A stretch of 64,000 nt of DNA from CAWCTD01 sp963798455 (GTDB lineage: Bacteria > Acidobacteriota > Terriglobia > Bryobacterales > Bryobacteraceae): the NCBI GenBank assembly GCA_963798455.1, contig CAWCTD010000003.1:930001-994000 (forward strand), written 5' to 3'. This document shows positions 1 through 11,942 of the stretch, one piece after another (position 1 is the stretch's first letter; every line of letters begins with the position of its first letter). The notes under the pieces were generated by a model. It worked only from the letters and a program-made list of their open reading frames with translations. It made no database searches and was not told the origin of the DNA. A program made the position numbers and the translations under genes.

Positions 1-1
1 G

Positions 2-2870
2 TGGCAGGCGCCGGAGGGCCAGTGGTCCGTCTCCATCATTGAAGTTACGCGCAACCGCCGCGGGCTGCCCAACTACATCAACCCGGACGCGGTAGCCGAG
101 TTCATCCGCAACACTTACGAAGAGTATGCGAAGCGCTTTTCGCCACAGTTCGGCAAGACCATCCCCGGCTCCTTCTTCGACGAGATCTACAACCTGACGC
201 CGGCCTGGGATCCAATGATCGAGGAGCGCTTCCGCAAGGACAAGGGCTACGATCTCCGCCAGAACCTGCCCCTGCTGTTCCTCGATGGCGGCCCGCGAAC
301 CATCAAGGTCCGCTGCGACTACTACGACGAGTACACCAAGCTTTACGCGGAAGCCTGGTTCCAGCAGTTGTCGTCCTGGTGCGAACACCACAACCTGATT
401 TTCACCGGCCACACTCTTGAGGAAATCGGGGAGATCCCAGGGCAGGGTGACTACTTCCGCACCTGGCGGAATGCACAGAGGCCCGGCACGGACAACGAGG
501 ACTTCCGCTACACCTGGCCGCGCGTGATCGGCGCCTGGAAGCCGAAGCAATTGAGCTCGGTCACCCACCTCTACGGGCGACAGAGAGCCATGGTCGAAGC
601 CCTTGGAGGCGCGGGATGGACCCTCACGCTCGACCAGGCGCGGTACGGCGTCAACATGCTCTCCGCCTACGGGGTCAACGCCTACGTGCTTCACTTGTTC
701 CATTACTCGATGGACACGCGGGAGAGCATGGACGACTGGCCGAATTCCTGGTTTTACCAGAACCCCTACTGGAAGTACTTCAAGAAATTCGCCGACCATG
801 CGCGCCGCCTCTCGTTCATGGGCAGCCAGGGTGAGCACGTGAGCGACATCGCGATCCTGTATCCCGTGGAAGAGGTCTGGAGCCGCGGCTTCGCACCGTC
901 GCGGCAGCCGCTTCCTCCCGCCGACAGCCTCGTGGACCGTCTCGTCAGTGAGCAGCTCGATTGCGACGTGGTGGACACGGATAGCCTGATCGCGGCGAAG
1001 CCCGAGGCCGGCGGCCGTGCGCGCGTGGGGAAGGAATCCTACCGCGTCCTGCTCCTGCCCGACGTGAAGACCGTGTCGCTAGCGGCCTACCGGCAGATGG
1101 CGCAACTGGCGGCGAACGGCCTCGAGGTGATCGCGCTCGGCTCCACTCCGCGCCACTCGGCGGAAAACGGCGCGGACGACCCCGAAGTGCTGCGCATCTC
1201 GGAGAAGCTCTTCGGCAGCGGGGCAAGAGTGGCTCCCGATCAAGACGGATTGGTCTCCGAGCTTCGCAAGCAGCTCACGCCGGACATCACGGTTGAATCC
1301 GCGGACCGCGCCGCCGTCCGGTATTATCACCGGCGCGTGCAGAACCGAGAACGTCTACTTCCTGACCAATGGCGAAAGAAAGCCGGTATCGGCCCGGATT
1401 CGATTCGCCGCGACGGGCAGAGCCGAGCAGTGGAATCCGGAAAGCGGGGAGATCGCGGCGGTAGCTAATGCGACCCGCGCCGGACAGGCAACCACGCTCG
1501 ATCTCACGTTCAACCCCTGGCAGGGATACTACGTTGTTTTCGATCCGTCTTCTGCCGTGGCCGCGCCCGTGACGAAGAAGGAGACCGAAACGGCCTTGAA
1601 CCTCAGCGGTCCGTGGTCGTTGCAGTTGGCACAACATGAGCTCGACTACGTGTATAAGGCGGACCCGGGGGAAACCCGAGTGGAAGTTCCTGTGGCGGAC
1701 TTCCGCGTGGAGCGCGGCAGCGAAACTCCCTGGCGCCGGGTCAAGATCACGGACGCGGAGAATCCGGGGAAGGGCGCGGCGCGCTACGTGTCGACGTGGG
1801 ATGCGCCGTGGATCACCCGGTACATTTATCGCACCCGTCACCCGGGCCAACTGAGCGGCGCCGATCTCACGTTCACGCGCACATTCGATGCCGGCTTCGA
1901 GCCGGCCTCGGCATGGCTGGAGGCGCTCTCGGATGGGGGCTTGGAGTGTACCTGGAACGGAGAAGCACTGGGGACTGCGGGAAACATGAAGCCGCTCGCG
2001 GTCACGCAGCTCAAGGCGCGGAAAGGGCCGAACACGATCAGTTGTGCGGTCAAGCGAACTGGCTTCCTGCTGGCGCAGGGAGAGATCCAAGGAACGCGCG
2101 GCGAAGTCCTTCCATTGCGGACGTCCGGTGAGTGGCAGGTGAGCGGGCCGGACGCGGCGCCGCTGCCGGCTTACGAGTTTGCCTGGCCGCCGGCAGGCTC
2201 GTGGGGCGATCCCCCGCTGCGCGGCCAGCGCCAGACGTTTCCCGTGACGGTCTCTTAGAGGGTCGCTGTTCCCCTGGGTGCGCGGGAACTCGAGCCGCCC
2301 GAAGTCCGAGGCCAGTGGCGGCTCGTCGCCGACGGGAAGCCGCTCGACGCGCCGGGTGGACGCGCGAAGGTCTCCGGCGTTCGCAGCCTGATTGTCCAAG
2401 TCGATTTGACCAAACCCGAAGAGGGACTAGAAGGGGCGCTGGCCTTCCGCTGCGGCTCCGCACCGGCTTCGCTCGGCGATTGGCGGGACATGGGGCTGGA
2501 CTGGTACTCGGGCCGGGGCGTCTACCACACTACGTTCCAACGGCCCGCCGCCCACTCGGGCAGCACTTTCCATCTCGATCTCGGCGAGTTGTGCTACACG
2601 GGAGAGGTATGGCTGAACGGCAAGCTGGTGGATTCGCTGGTATGGCCGCCGTATCGGGTGGACGTGACCAACTTCGTCAGGCCGGGGCGAAACGAGCTGA
2701 CGGTAGTGACGGCCAACCTGCTGGCCAACGAGATGCGCTGGAACCTGTTCGACTCAGCGATCTCCGTGCCGCTCAGCCGCTGGTGGCACGACGGCAACAT
2801 CCTGCGCGACGGCGACAAACTGCGTTCAGGCCTCATCGGCCCGGTGCGTCTGATCACCAGGAGCAATTGA
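2..2870 (+). pseudogene. GH106-like alpha-L-rhamnosidase, 5'-truncated by the window and broken
   Basis: The reading frame is open from base 2, so the start lies outside the window. The product resembles GH106-type alpha-L-rhamnosidases, which remove terminal rhamnose from plant or microbial glycans: a TIM-barrel-like region rich in W/Y/H, then a beta-rich region (VYFLTNGERKP, WNPESGEI), then a galactose-binding-like domain at about 2440-2860 (FHLDLGELCYTGEVWLNGK). Two lesions break it. A one-base gain near 1343-1347 moves the frame from codons starting at 3n+2 to codons starting at 3n. An in-frame TAG at 2256-2258 follows, after which the same frame stays open to 2870 with sensible sequence. 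It is convergent with the GH42 gene, 18 bases away. The family call is by recognition only, and assembly error could explain either lesion. Confidence 0.7.
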
Positions 2871-2888
2871 CGGGGAGAGGGCTGTCTC

Positions 2889-5021
2889 TCACTCCTCGGC
2901 AACGATGGCCAGGTCCCAGGGCCGCAGGGTCAGCGTCCGGCCCCGCTGTGTCGGTCTGTTTGTCAGCAGGTCCGAACCATTGGCGTAGGGGAACGGGAAT
3001 GACTGCTCCTGCCCGGAGAAGTTCAGGTAGTAATGGAGGAGCTTGCCGCTCGCGCTTCGCCCGTGCCGGACCTTGACCACATCCGGCAGCCTCTGGTCCG
3101 GTCCGGTGAGCCCGGCCCGCGTCAGCACATCCCGGAGGATCTCGCGCTGGAAGGTGTCCGTGACGAAAGTCCCCTCGTAGGTGAGCGTTCCGCTGCCGTA
3201 CTTATTCCGGGTGATCGCGGGAAACCGCCAGTAGGGGTCATCGAGCGAAGCTATGACTTCGGCCGTGTCCGGCGCCAGGAATTCCGCCCACACCGAGCCT
3301 GTGTTGCGATCACCCACGCCGTAGGGATCGGGCGTGAGCCGGACTGGCTCCGCCAGGCTGCTGAACTCCTGGTAGTGGAATCCCGCCGCGGCGCGAAGGG
3401 GACCCGGCGCCATGGTGTCCCGCACCGTCGAATACTGGTTGGTAAAACCACTCTTGAATGCCATCAGCACATGGCCGCCGCCCCGGACATATTCGGAGAC
3501 TTGCCGCAACGTCTCGTCCGACGCACTGTACAAAGGCGGTGTCAGGATGACCTTGTACTTAGAGAGATTCCCGTCCCCCGCTGGCACGAAATCGGGTTCC
3601 ACGTTCAGGTCGTACAAGGCATCGCACATTTGCCGAAGCACGGTCATGTAGCTCACGCGGTCACTGAAGGGCATGTAGCCGATGGCGTTGGCGGAGTCCG
3701 CACTAAACAGGATGGCGACCTTGTTGTCCTTCTTGAGATTCACGAGCTGGGGACCGATCCTCTTGAGTTCCCCCGCCACCTGTGACACTTCGGCATAGGT
3801 TCGGTTCGGTTCCAGGTCGTGGGAAAGGACGCCTCTCCAGTACGTCTCCTGCCCGTAGTGGAGGCTGGACCAGTGCCAGTACTCCACCATGTTCGCCCCC
3901 GCCGCGAGATGGGCGTAGACGGCCAGGCGTAGTTGCCCCGGATACTGCGGGTACTGCGTGCGGGAGTCCCATCCGATCGTCTGAGCGTTGGTTTCGGTGA
4001 CCAGATAGTTGGTCTGCTTCAGTGACCGGGCCAGATCGCCGGTAAGCCAGATGGAGCGGGCGTTGAACCGCGTCTGCGTCTCGAAGTAGGGGTTCTCGGC
4101 AACGACGTCGAGGCTGTGCGCGATCGCCCACTGGTCCAGGTTGGTGTGGACCCCGCCGCTGAAGTCGTGCGTGATGAACTGGCCGGGCCGTTTGTACTCG
4201 TTGACTATCTTCGCCTGCCAGGCAAGGTAATCCGTGACAATGTCGTGCTGAAAGTTTTCCCACTCCAGCTTGTAGCCGGGATTCAAGATGCCGTCGCGAG
4301 GGGGCAAGTCTTCCCATCTGTCGACGAGTTGTCCCCAGTAGACGAGACCCCAGATCTTGTTGATGGTTTCAGGTGTCTTGTACTTCTGCTTCAGGCGCTC
4401 CACGAATGCCGCGGTCGTGTACTGGGTCGGGACTCCGTTCGGAAAGGTCTCGTTGTCGATCTGGTAGCCGATCACCGCCGGGTGGTCTCTAAAATGGCCG
4501 ACGATCTGGCGGATGACCCTCTCGGCATACATTCGGAAGTGCGGATTCAAGAAGTCGTAGTTCTGCCGTGGGCCGTAGTAACCGGGCGTCAGGGACGGCG
4601 GATAGCTCGGGGCGTAGGGATCGCCGAGCGGAGGCGCAGTCCCGTTGTGGGTCACGAGAATATCCGGATGCGCCTTGAAAAGCCACGTCGGGATGGAATA
4701 CGTGGGCGTGCCGAGGATGACCCTGATTCCCGCCTTGTGCAGGCGGTCCAGCACACGCTCCATCCACGCGAACTGGAAATCGCCGTCGCGCGGTTCCCAA
4801 CTGCTCCAGGTCGATTCACCCACCCGAACCACCGTCAGGCCAGCCTTCTGCATCAACTCGACATCCTTGTCGAGGCGGTCGTACGGCATGTACTCGGGGT
4901 AGTACGCGGCCCCGTAAAGGATCGTATCCATCTTGTCGGGAGCGAAGGATGGCTTGTTCTGTGCCATCGCGCCCCCCGCGACTAAGATCAGCAGCAGAGC
5001 TACTTGGATCGCGTATCTCAT
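2889..5021 (-). CDS. Secreted GH42-type beta-galactosidase
   Basis: This 710-residue protein has a signal peptide (about residues 1-20, ending GGAMA) and a GH42 layout: an N-terminal TIM barrel, a trimerisation/glutamine-amidotransferase-like middle domain and a small C-terminal beta domain. The acid/base glutamate is likely E191 in IGYQIDNE, and the nucleophile E343 in YLVTETN. The family hydrolyses terminal beta-galactosides, here probably in the periplasm. The ATG at 5021 is preceded by a strong ribosome site (TGAGGAGC) whose TGA is the stop codon of the upstream gene, so the two are translationally adjacent. It is the last gene of a minus-strand operon with the redox protein and the URO-D-like protein. 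Substrate specificity cannot be read from sequence. Confidence 0.9.
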   Translation of the reverse strand: MRYAIQVALLLILVAGGAMAQNKPSFAPDKMDTILYGAAYYPEYMPYDRLDKDVELMQKAGLTVVRVGESTWSSWEPRDGDFQFAWMERVLDRLHKAGIRVILGTPTYSIPTWLFKAHPDILVTHNGTAPPLGDPYAPSYPPSLTPGYYGPRQNYDFLNPHFRMYAERVIRQIVGHFRDHPAVIGYQIDNETFPNGVPTQYTTAAFVERLKQKYKTPETINKIWGLVYWGQLVDRWEDLPPRDGILNPGYKLEWENFQHDIVTDYLAWQAKIVNEYKRPGQFITHDFSGGVHTNLDQWAIAHSLDVVAENPYFETQTRFNARSIWLTGDLARSLKQTNYLVTETNAQTIGWDSRTQYPQYPGQLRLAVYAHLAAGANMVEYWHWSSLHYGQETYWRGVLSHDLEPNRTYAEVSQVAGELKRIGPQLVNLKKDNKVAILFSADSANAIGYMPFSDRVSYMTVLRQMCDALYDLNVEPDFVPAGDGNLSKYKVILTPPLYSASDETLRQVSEYVRGGGHVLMAFKSGFTNQYSTVRDTMAPGPLRAAAGFHYQEFSSLAEPVRLTPDPYGVGDRNTGSVWAEFLAPDTAEVIASLDDPYWRFPAITRNKYGSGTLTYEGTFVTDTFQREILRDVLTRAGLTGPDQRLPDVVKVRHGRSASGKLLHYYLNFSGQEQSFPFPYANGSDLLTNRPTQRGRTLTLRPWDLAIVAEE

Positions 5022-5027
5022 TGCTCC

Positions 5028-5624
5028 TCAGGCCTTGTAGTTGGTGAATTGCTTAAGGAGAACCTCGGCTTCCCAGGCCGCGGCTTTGCCCACGACGTTG
5101 CCGCACTTGCCCTCCACTTTGGATCGGATAGGGTTGCAGAGCACGCTGCCGTAAGCTGCGACGAAGTTGTCGTGCACCTGAAGCAGGAGTTGCCCAGCCA
5201 GCGGAGCCTTGCCCCCGAAGTTGGCCCTGCTCCGGCCGCAGACGGTGCCGATCGCCAGGCCGCATCCCGTAAACCCGCCACAGCTTGCGAGGCGCGTGCG
5301 TGTCGCCCCGCCGCTCAGTGGCGTGGAGGCCAGGAACGCCATCTCGTCCTTCGGGACGAACGGCACACTGTCCTGAATCGCCGCCAGAGAGGACTGCGCG
5401 CAGTTCCCGTGCTTCTCGTAGTAGTCCCGGCCCAACTGGTAGGCCTTGTCGATGATCTCTTTGCCTTTGCCGCCGATGTCGATGTGGTCACTCTCCGTCA
5501 GCAGTCTCGGCGATTGTGCAGCCAGGACTGGGACACACGCAGCTCCGCAGAGCCCGGCGCCGGCGCACCCCGTTACGACTTGCAGAAATGCGCGTCGGCT
5601 GCGTGGGGAAACCATCCTATTCAT
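5028..5624 (-). CDS. Exported C_GCAxxG_C_C family (putative redox-active) protein
   Basis: The protein has 198 residues with a Tat-like N-terminus (SPRSRRAFLQ) followed by a hydrophobic stretch ending around LAAQ. The C-terminal half carries the cysteine pattern of the C_GCAxxG_C_C family: NCAQSS, then SCGGFTGCGLAIGTVCG, then single Cys residues near LCNP and GKCGN. Family members are thought to bind a metal or do thiol redox chemistry, but the activity is not established. The ATG at 5624 is chosen because AGGAGC sits just upstream; a longer reading frame upstream is poor sequence. It lies between the URO-D-like gene (58-base gap) and the GH42 gene (6-base gap), so it is probably co-transcribed with both. 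Confidence 0.75.
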   Translation of the reverse strand: MNRMVSPRSRRAFLQVVTGCAGAGLCGAACVPVLAAQSPRLLTESDHIDIGGKGKEIIDKAYQLGRDYYEKHGNCAQSSLAAIQDSVPFVPKDEMAFLASTPLSGGATRTRLASCGGFTGCGLAIGTVCGRSRANFGGKAPLAGQLLLQVHDNFVAAYGSVLCNPIRSKVEGKCGNVVGKAAAWEAEVLLKQFTNYKA

Positions 5625-5682
5625 ATTTGTGCTCCTATATTGCTGTTCAGCATACATCAGATCTCGAGTGAGGGAACGTCTG

Positions 5683-6807
5683 CTACTCATATCTGCACTC
5701 CTTCCCCGCCTGAAACATCGCGCAGACGTTCTCGGGCGGCACGTCAGGCTGAACATTGTGGACCGCGGCGAGCACCCAGCCGCCGTTTCGTCCCATGAAC
5801 TCGAAAAGGCGCTTGACTTCGGCGGCGACCTGGGCGGGTGAGCCGAACGGCAGAAGGCGATGGCTGTCGATGCCGCCCCAGAAGGCGAGGCGGTCGCCAA
5901 ATTCGCGTTTCAGCAGCTCGGGCTGCATGTCTTTGGCCGTGACCTGCACCGGGTTGAGGGCGTCGATGCCGATGCCGATGAAGTCGTCGATGTAACGGTA
6001 GACGGAACCGCAGGTGTGATACAGGATCTTAGCCTTGGTGTGCGCGCGTATGGTTTCGACGATCCGCTCCTGCGAGGGGCGGATCAACTTGCGGTAGTTG
6101 GCCAGCGAGCAAACCGTACGGTCCTGCTGTCCGATATCGTCGCCAAACGCGACAACATCAATGAGATCTCCGACTTCGGCGAGCGCCCTGTGGTTCAGCT
6201 CTACGAGCACCTCGAGAACCGCCTGCATCAAGGCAAGGAAAAGATCGTGGTCCTGACCAAGATCCAGGAACCAGTCTTCGAACCCCCGCAGGTACTGCGT
6301 CGTGTGCACCAGGTTGAACCGCGCGTTGTACATCACGGCGTAGCCTGTCTCGCGCAAGCGTTCGGCTTCGGCCCTTAGGCCGCGGAAGATTCCTGGGTCG
6401 GACGGGTCGGGCCAGGGGTAACGCGCCAGGGTTGCGACATCGATGTCACCGGCGAGCGGGCAGTGCTCCAGGTCGTAGTAGTGCGACCCAGCCGGCTTGA
6501 CCCGGGTCACACCCCACTCATCCCGATAGCGCCCTTCGCCCAATTCCACGACACCATTGCGATCCGGCGCTCCTTGGGCGAAAGCACGCACGTCGATATC
6601 GAGGTACTGGAGCACGCGTTCATCCATGTTGACGAGCTGCTGCATGCGTTCGATGATCGGGCCCTGTTCCCCGAAGCCGAGATGCGTCCGCAGTCGCTCG
6701 TACGCGCCTTTGACCATCCCGGTGAACCTGGCGCTCCCCAAGTCCAGCGGGAGCCGGTCAGGCTGGCGGTGTTCCAGAGCAGCCAATACACGTTGTCTCG
6801 GCGTCAC
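5683..6807 (-). CDS. Uroporphyrinogen decarboxylase-like (URO-D/methyltransferase fold) protein
   Basis: This 374-residue protein has the URO-D superfamily barrel: N-terminal TPRQRVLAALEHRQPDRLP, central VVAFGDDIGQQ, ILYHTCGSVY, and C-terminal WGGIDSHRLLPFGSP with AAVHNVQPDVPPENV. Authentic HemE proteins differ in their N-terminal substrate motif. This subfamily is closer to the methylamine/methanol:CoM methyltransferase-like proteins common in Acidobacteria and Planctomycetes, often encoded beside sugar catabolism genes, and its substrate is unknown. The GTG start at 6807 has a clear AAGGAGG site upstream. It heads the operon with the redox protein and GH42 and is unlinked to the hem genes at the end of the window, so a role in haem synthesis is unlikely. 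Confidence 0.8.
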   Translation of the reverse strand: MTPRQRVLAALEHRQPDRLPLDLGSARFTGMVKGAYERLRTHLGFGEQGPIIERMQQLVNMDERVLQYLDIDVRAFAQGAPDRNGVVELGEGRYRDEWGVTRVKPAGSHYYDLEHCPLAGDIDVATLARYPWPDPSDPGIFRGLRAEAERLRETGYAVMYNARFNLVHTTQYLRGFEDWFLDLGQDHDLFLALMQAVLEVLVELNHRALAEVGDLIDVVAFGDDIGQQDRTVCSLANYRKLIRPSQERIVETIRAHTKAKILYHTCGSVYRYIDDFIGIGIDALNPVQVTAKDMQPELLKREFGDRLAFWGGIDSHRLLPFGSPAQVAAEVKRLFEFMGRNGGWVLAAVHNVQPDVPPENVCAMFQAGKECRYE

Positions 6808-6835
6808 AACGGCCTCCTTCTTCCAATCATTAGTT

Positions 6836-9649
<2,814 letters not shown>

Positions 9650-9703
9650 CAAACCCCATTCTCGCAAAGGCGCGAAGTGGCAAAGAATGGCGACCTGCGA
9701 TCT

Positions 9704-10555
9704 CTACCGGGCGGGCTTCAGCAGGCCCTGGTCGCCCAGCCAGTCGCGGAAGCGGTCCATCCAGGTGTTGACCGGCAGCCCCGATCTTCTCATGCCGAAC
9801 CCGTGGCCACCCCGTGCGTAGATGTGCATCTCGGCGGGGATCTTCGCTTTCTTCCAGGCGGCGTAAAGCTGGACCGTGTGGTCGATTGGCGGCAGGGTCT
9901 TGTCGTCATCGGCAGCCGCCAGGAACAGCGGAGGGGCGTCCGCCGGAGCGGACACGTCCGCTGTGGTGTAAGCGTAGATCGGCGCGGCGAAGTTCGGCCG
10001 GCTGCCGGCGTCATGCTGAAGCGCCACGTAGGCAGCTACGTAGCCGCCCGCCGAGAAGCCGATGATCCCGATGCGGTCCGGGACGATCCCCCACTCCTTG
10101 GCCCGCGAGCGCACCACCCGCACCGCCTGCTGCCCGTCCGCCACAACCATGGGCAGGACCGTCCTACGGCGCTCCGCCATCACCGCGGTGTCCTTCTCGC
10201 CTTCGTCTCCCACTCGCGTCAGCCGGTACTTGAGCACGAACGCGGCCACGCCCAACGAATTCAGCCATTGCGCGACGTCGGTGCCCTCATAGTCAAGCGC
10301 CAGGTAGCGAAAGCCCCCGCCGGGACAGACGATGACCGCCGTGCCGTTGGCCGACGCGGCATCGGGGAGATACGCCAGCACCGTCGGATGCGTCACGTTC
10401 CCGATGCGGCGCACCGTGTCCTGCGGTCCGATGGTGTCTGTTTCCGGGTAATTCCAGGTCTCCGATCCGGGCGCGGCCCCCTGATAGATCGGAATCACCT
10501 GCGGGTCGGCCGCCCACGCCATGACAGCCAGCAGAATCCCAACCAAGAGTTTCAT
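9704..10555 (-). CDS. Exported alpha/beta hydrolase (acetyl-esterase/lipase-like)
   Basis: The protein has 283 residues with a short signal peptide (MKLLVGILLAVMAWA). It has the alpha/beta-hydrolase core: a CPGGG oxyanion-type loop about residues 77-81, nucleophile elbow GFSAGG with Ser168, an acid loop near LAAADDD and a C-terminal His in GGHGFG. Members of this group (BD-FAE/xylan-esterase-like) remove acetyl or feruloyl groups from polysaccharides, which would suit the neighbouring carbohydrate genes. The ATG at 10555 is chosen for the signal peptide, but no convincing ribosome site is seen, and a start nine codons upstream is possible. It lies 52 bases downstream of the dehydratase gene on the same strand and may share its transcript. 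Confidence 0.85.
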   Translation of the reverse strand: MKLLVGILLAVMAWAADPQVIPIYQGAAPGSETWNYPETDTIGPQDTVRRIGNVTHPTVLAYLPDAASANGTAVIVCPGGGFRYLALDYEGTDVAQWLNSLGVAAFVLKYRLTRVGDEGEKDTAVMAERRRTVLPMVVADGQQAVRVVRSRAKEWGIVPDRIGIIGFSAGGYVAAYVALQHDAGSRPNFAAPIYAYTTADVSAPADAPPLFLAAADDDKTLPPIDHTVQLYAAWKKAKIPAEMHIYARGGHGFGMRRSGLPVNTWMDRFRDWLGDQGLLKPAR

Positions 10556-10607
10556 CACGGAAGGCAGTGTACCACGCGCCACCTGCCTGCGACTTTGGGT
10601 TGGCGTC

Positions 10608-11831
10608 TTAGGCCTTGGTCGTCTGCGTCACGGCCGCGGGGTGGTTCCAGATCTCCGGCTTGACCTCCATGCCGAAGCCGGGAGCCTCCGGCGCCGTGAT
10701 GAAGCCGTCCTTGGGCGCGATGGGATCGACCAGGAACTCCTTCCACTGGCGTTCGTAGAAGACCTGACAGCTTTCCTGGATGGCGACGTTGGTCGAGGCC
10801 GTGGTCAGGTGCGTGGCCGCGTAAAACAGGAGCGGCCCGCCGGCGGTGTGCGGGGCGATGGGCAACTCGTAGGCCTCGGCCATGGTGGCGATCTTGCGCG
10901 CCTCGCCCACGCCGCCGCACCAGCACACGTCCAGCATGATGTACTTCGCCGCGCGCGCTTCGAGCAACTGGAGGAATTGCATGCGTCCCGCCATGCGCTC
11001 GCTGATGGTCAGCGGGATGGACGTCGCTTCGGCCAACTGCCGGTATTGCGTGAAGTTGCCCGGCAGCAGCATGTCCTCCAGCCACATCGGCTGGTAGGGC
11101 TCCAGCGACTTGGCAATTCGGATCGCGGCGGTCACGTTCCAGTGCGAATGGAACTCGATGAGAATGTCGATCTGATTCCCAAAGGCGTCCCGCAGCTTAC
11201 GCACCGGCACGAGCGCCTGGTCGATGTCCTGCTGCGTGATGTACTGATCCCGGTTGCGGGAGGCCGCTCCGTCAAAGGGCCAGATCTTGATCGCCCGAAT
11301 GCCCCGTGTGTCGATCAACTCCTGCATGATCTTCTCGGGCTCTTTGTTGAAGTCGTACTTGTAGGGGAAGCAGGTGTTGTAGAGCCTCACGCGCGGATTC
11401 GACTTGCCTCCCAGCAGTTGGTAAACCGGGACCTTCAACGACTTGCCCAGCAGGTCCCACAGCGCGAGATCTATCGCGCTCAGGGCCCGCATCTCGGCGC
11501 CGCCGGTCACCTGATAGTCGAAGGTCTTGTACAGGTCGAGCCAGATGCGGTCGATGTTGCGCGGGTCACTGCGCAGCAGGGTGGGTGCGACGGCGTGGAT
11601 CGCGGCGGCCTCGACTGGGTTGCGCGGGTAGGTCTCCCCGATGCCGACGAGACCGTTGTTCGCGTGCAGCCGCACCCAGGTCCAGTGCGGCCCCCACGGG
11701 GCGTCCTGGCGGCTCTTCCAGTAGACTGTGTCTACCTGCGTGATGCGCATGGGCGGCGCCGACTGCGCGGCGGCGCGGAAGCTCCCTGCAAGAGGGGCCA
11801 GTGATGAGAACAGAAAACTGCGTCGGTGCAT
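10608..11831 (-). CDS. Exported mandelate racemase/muconate lactonizing enzyme family protein (sugar-acid dehydratase-like)
   Basis: This 407-residue enolase-superfamily protein carries a Tat-like leader (HRRSFLFSSLAPLAGSFRAAAQ). The barrel has the usual metal-ligand positions: an acid in DILIEFHSH, one in MWLEDML, one in LTISERMAG, plus the general-base candidate His in IAPHTAGG. The KxK-type base is replaced by AIKIWPF. Relatives dehydrate aldonic acids such as rhamnonate or galactonate, but the exact substrate is not visible. GGGAGGATC lies just before the ATG at 11831, so this start is well supported. The export signal is notable because most relatives are cytoplasmic. A second exported member lies at 34867-36072. 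Confidence 0.85.
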   Translation of the reverse strand: MHRRSFLFSSLAPLAGSFRAAAQSAPPMRITQVDTVYWKSRQDAPWGPHWTWVRLHANNGLVGIGETYPRNPVEAAAIHAVAPTLLRSDPRNIDRIWLDLYKTFDYQVTGGAEMRALSAIDLALWDLLGKSLKVPVYQLLGGKSNPRVRLYNTCFPYKYDFNKEPEKIMQELIDTRGIRAIKIWPFDGAASRNRDQYITQQDIDQALVPVRKLRDAFGNQIDILIEFHSHWNVTAAIRIAKSLEPYQPMWLEDMLLPGNFTQYRQLAEATSIPLTISERMAGRMQFLQLLEARAAKYIMLDVCWCGGVGEARKIATMAEAYELPIAPHTAGGPLLFYAATHLTTASTNVAIQESCQVFYERQWKEFLVDPIAPKDGFITAPEAPGFGMEVKPEIWNHPAAVTQTTKA

Positions 11832-11942
11832 CTTGAGATCCTCCCTCGAGCTTTGCCGTCAGTTTCTCTTCACGGCAGGCAACAGTATACCCTGAACCGC
11901 CCGCAGCAGGGCGCTTCCAGCGCCGCGTGGTAGACTGGCGCA

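Noticed and set aside
5625..5900. N-terminal extension of the C_GCAxxG_C_C protein
   Set aside because: It is a shadow of the URO-D-like gene's end; ATG 5624 has AGGAGC and a leader.
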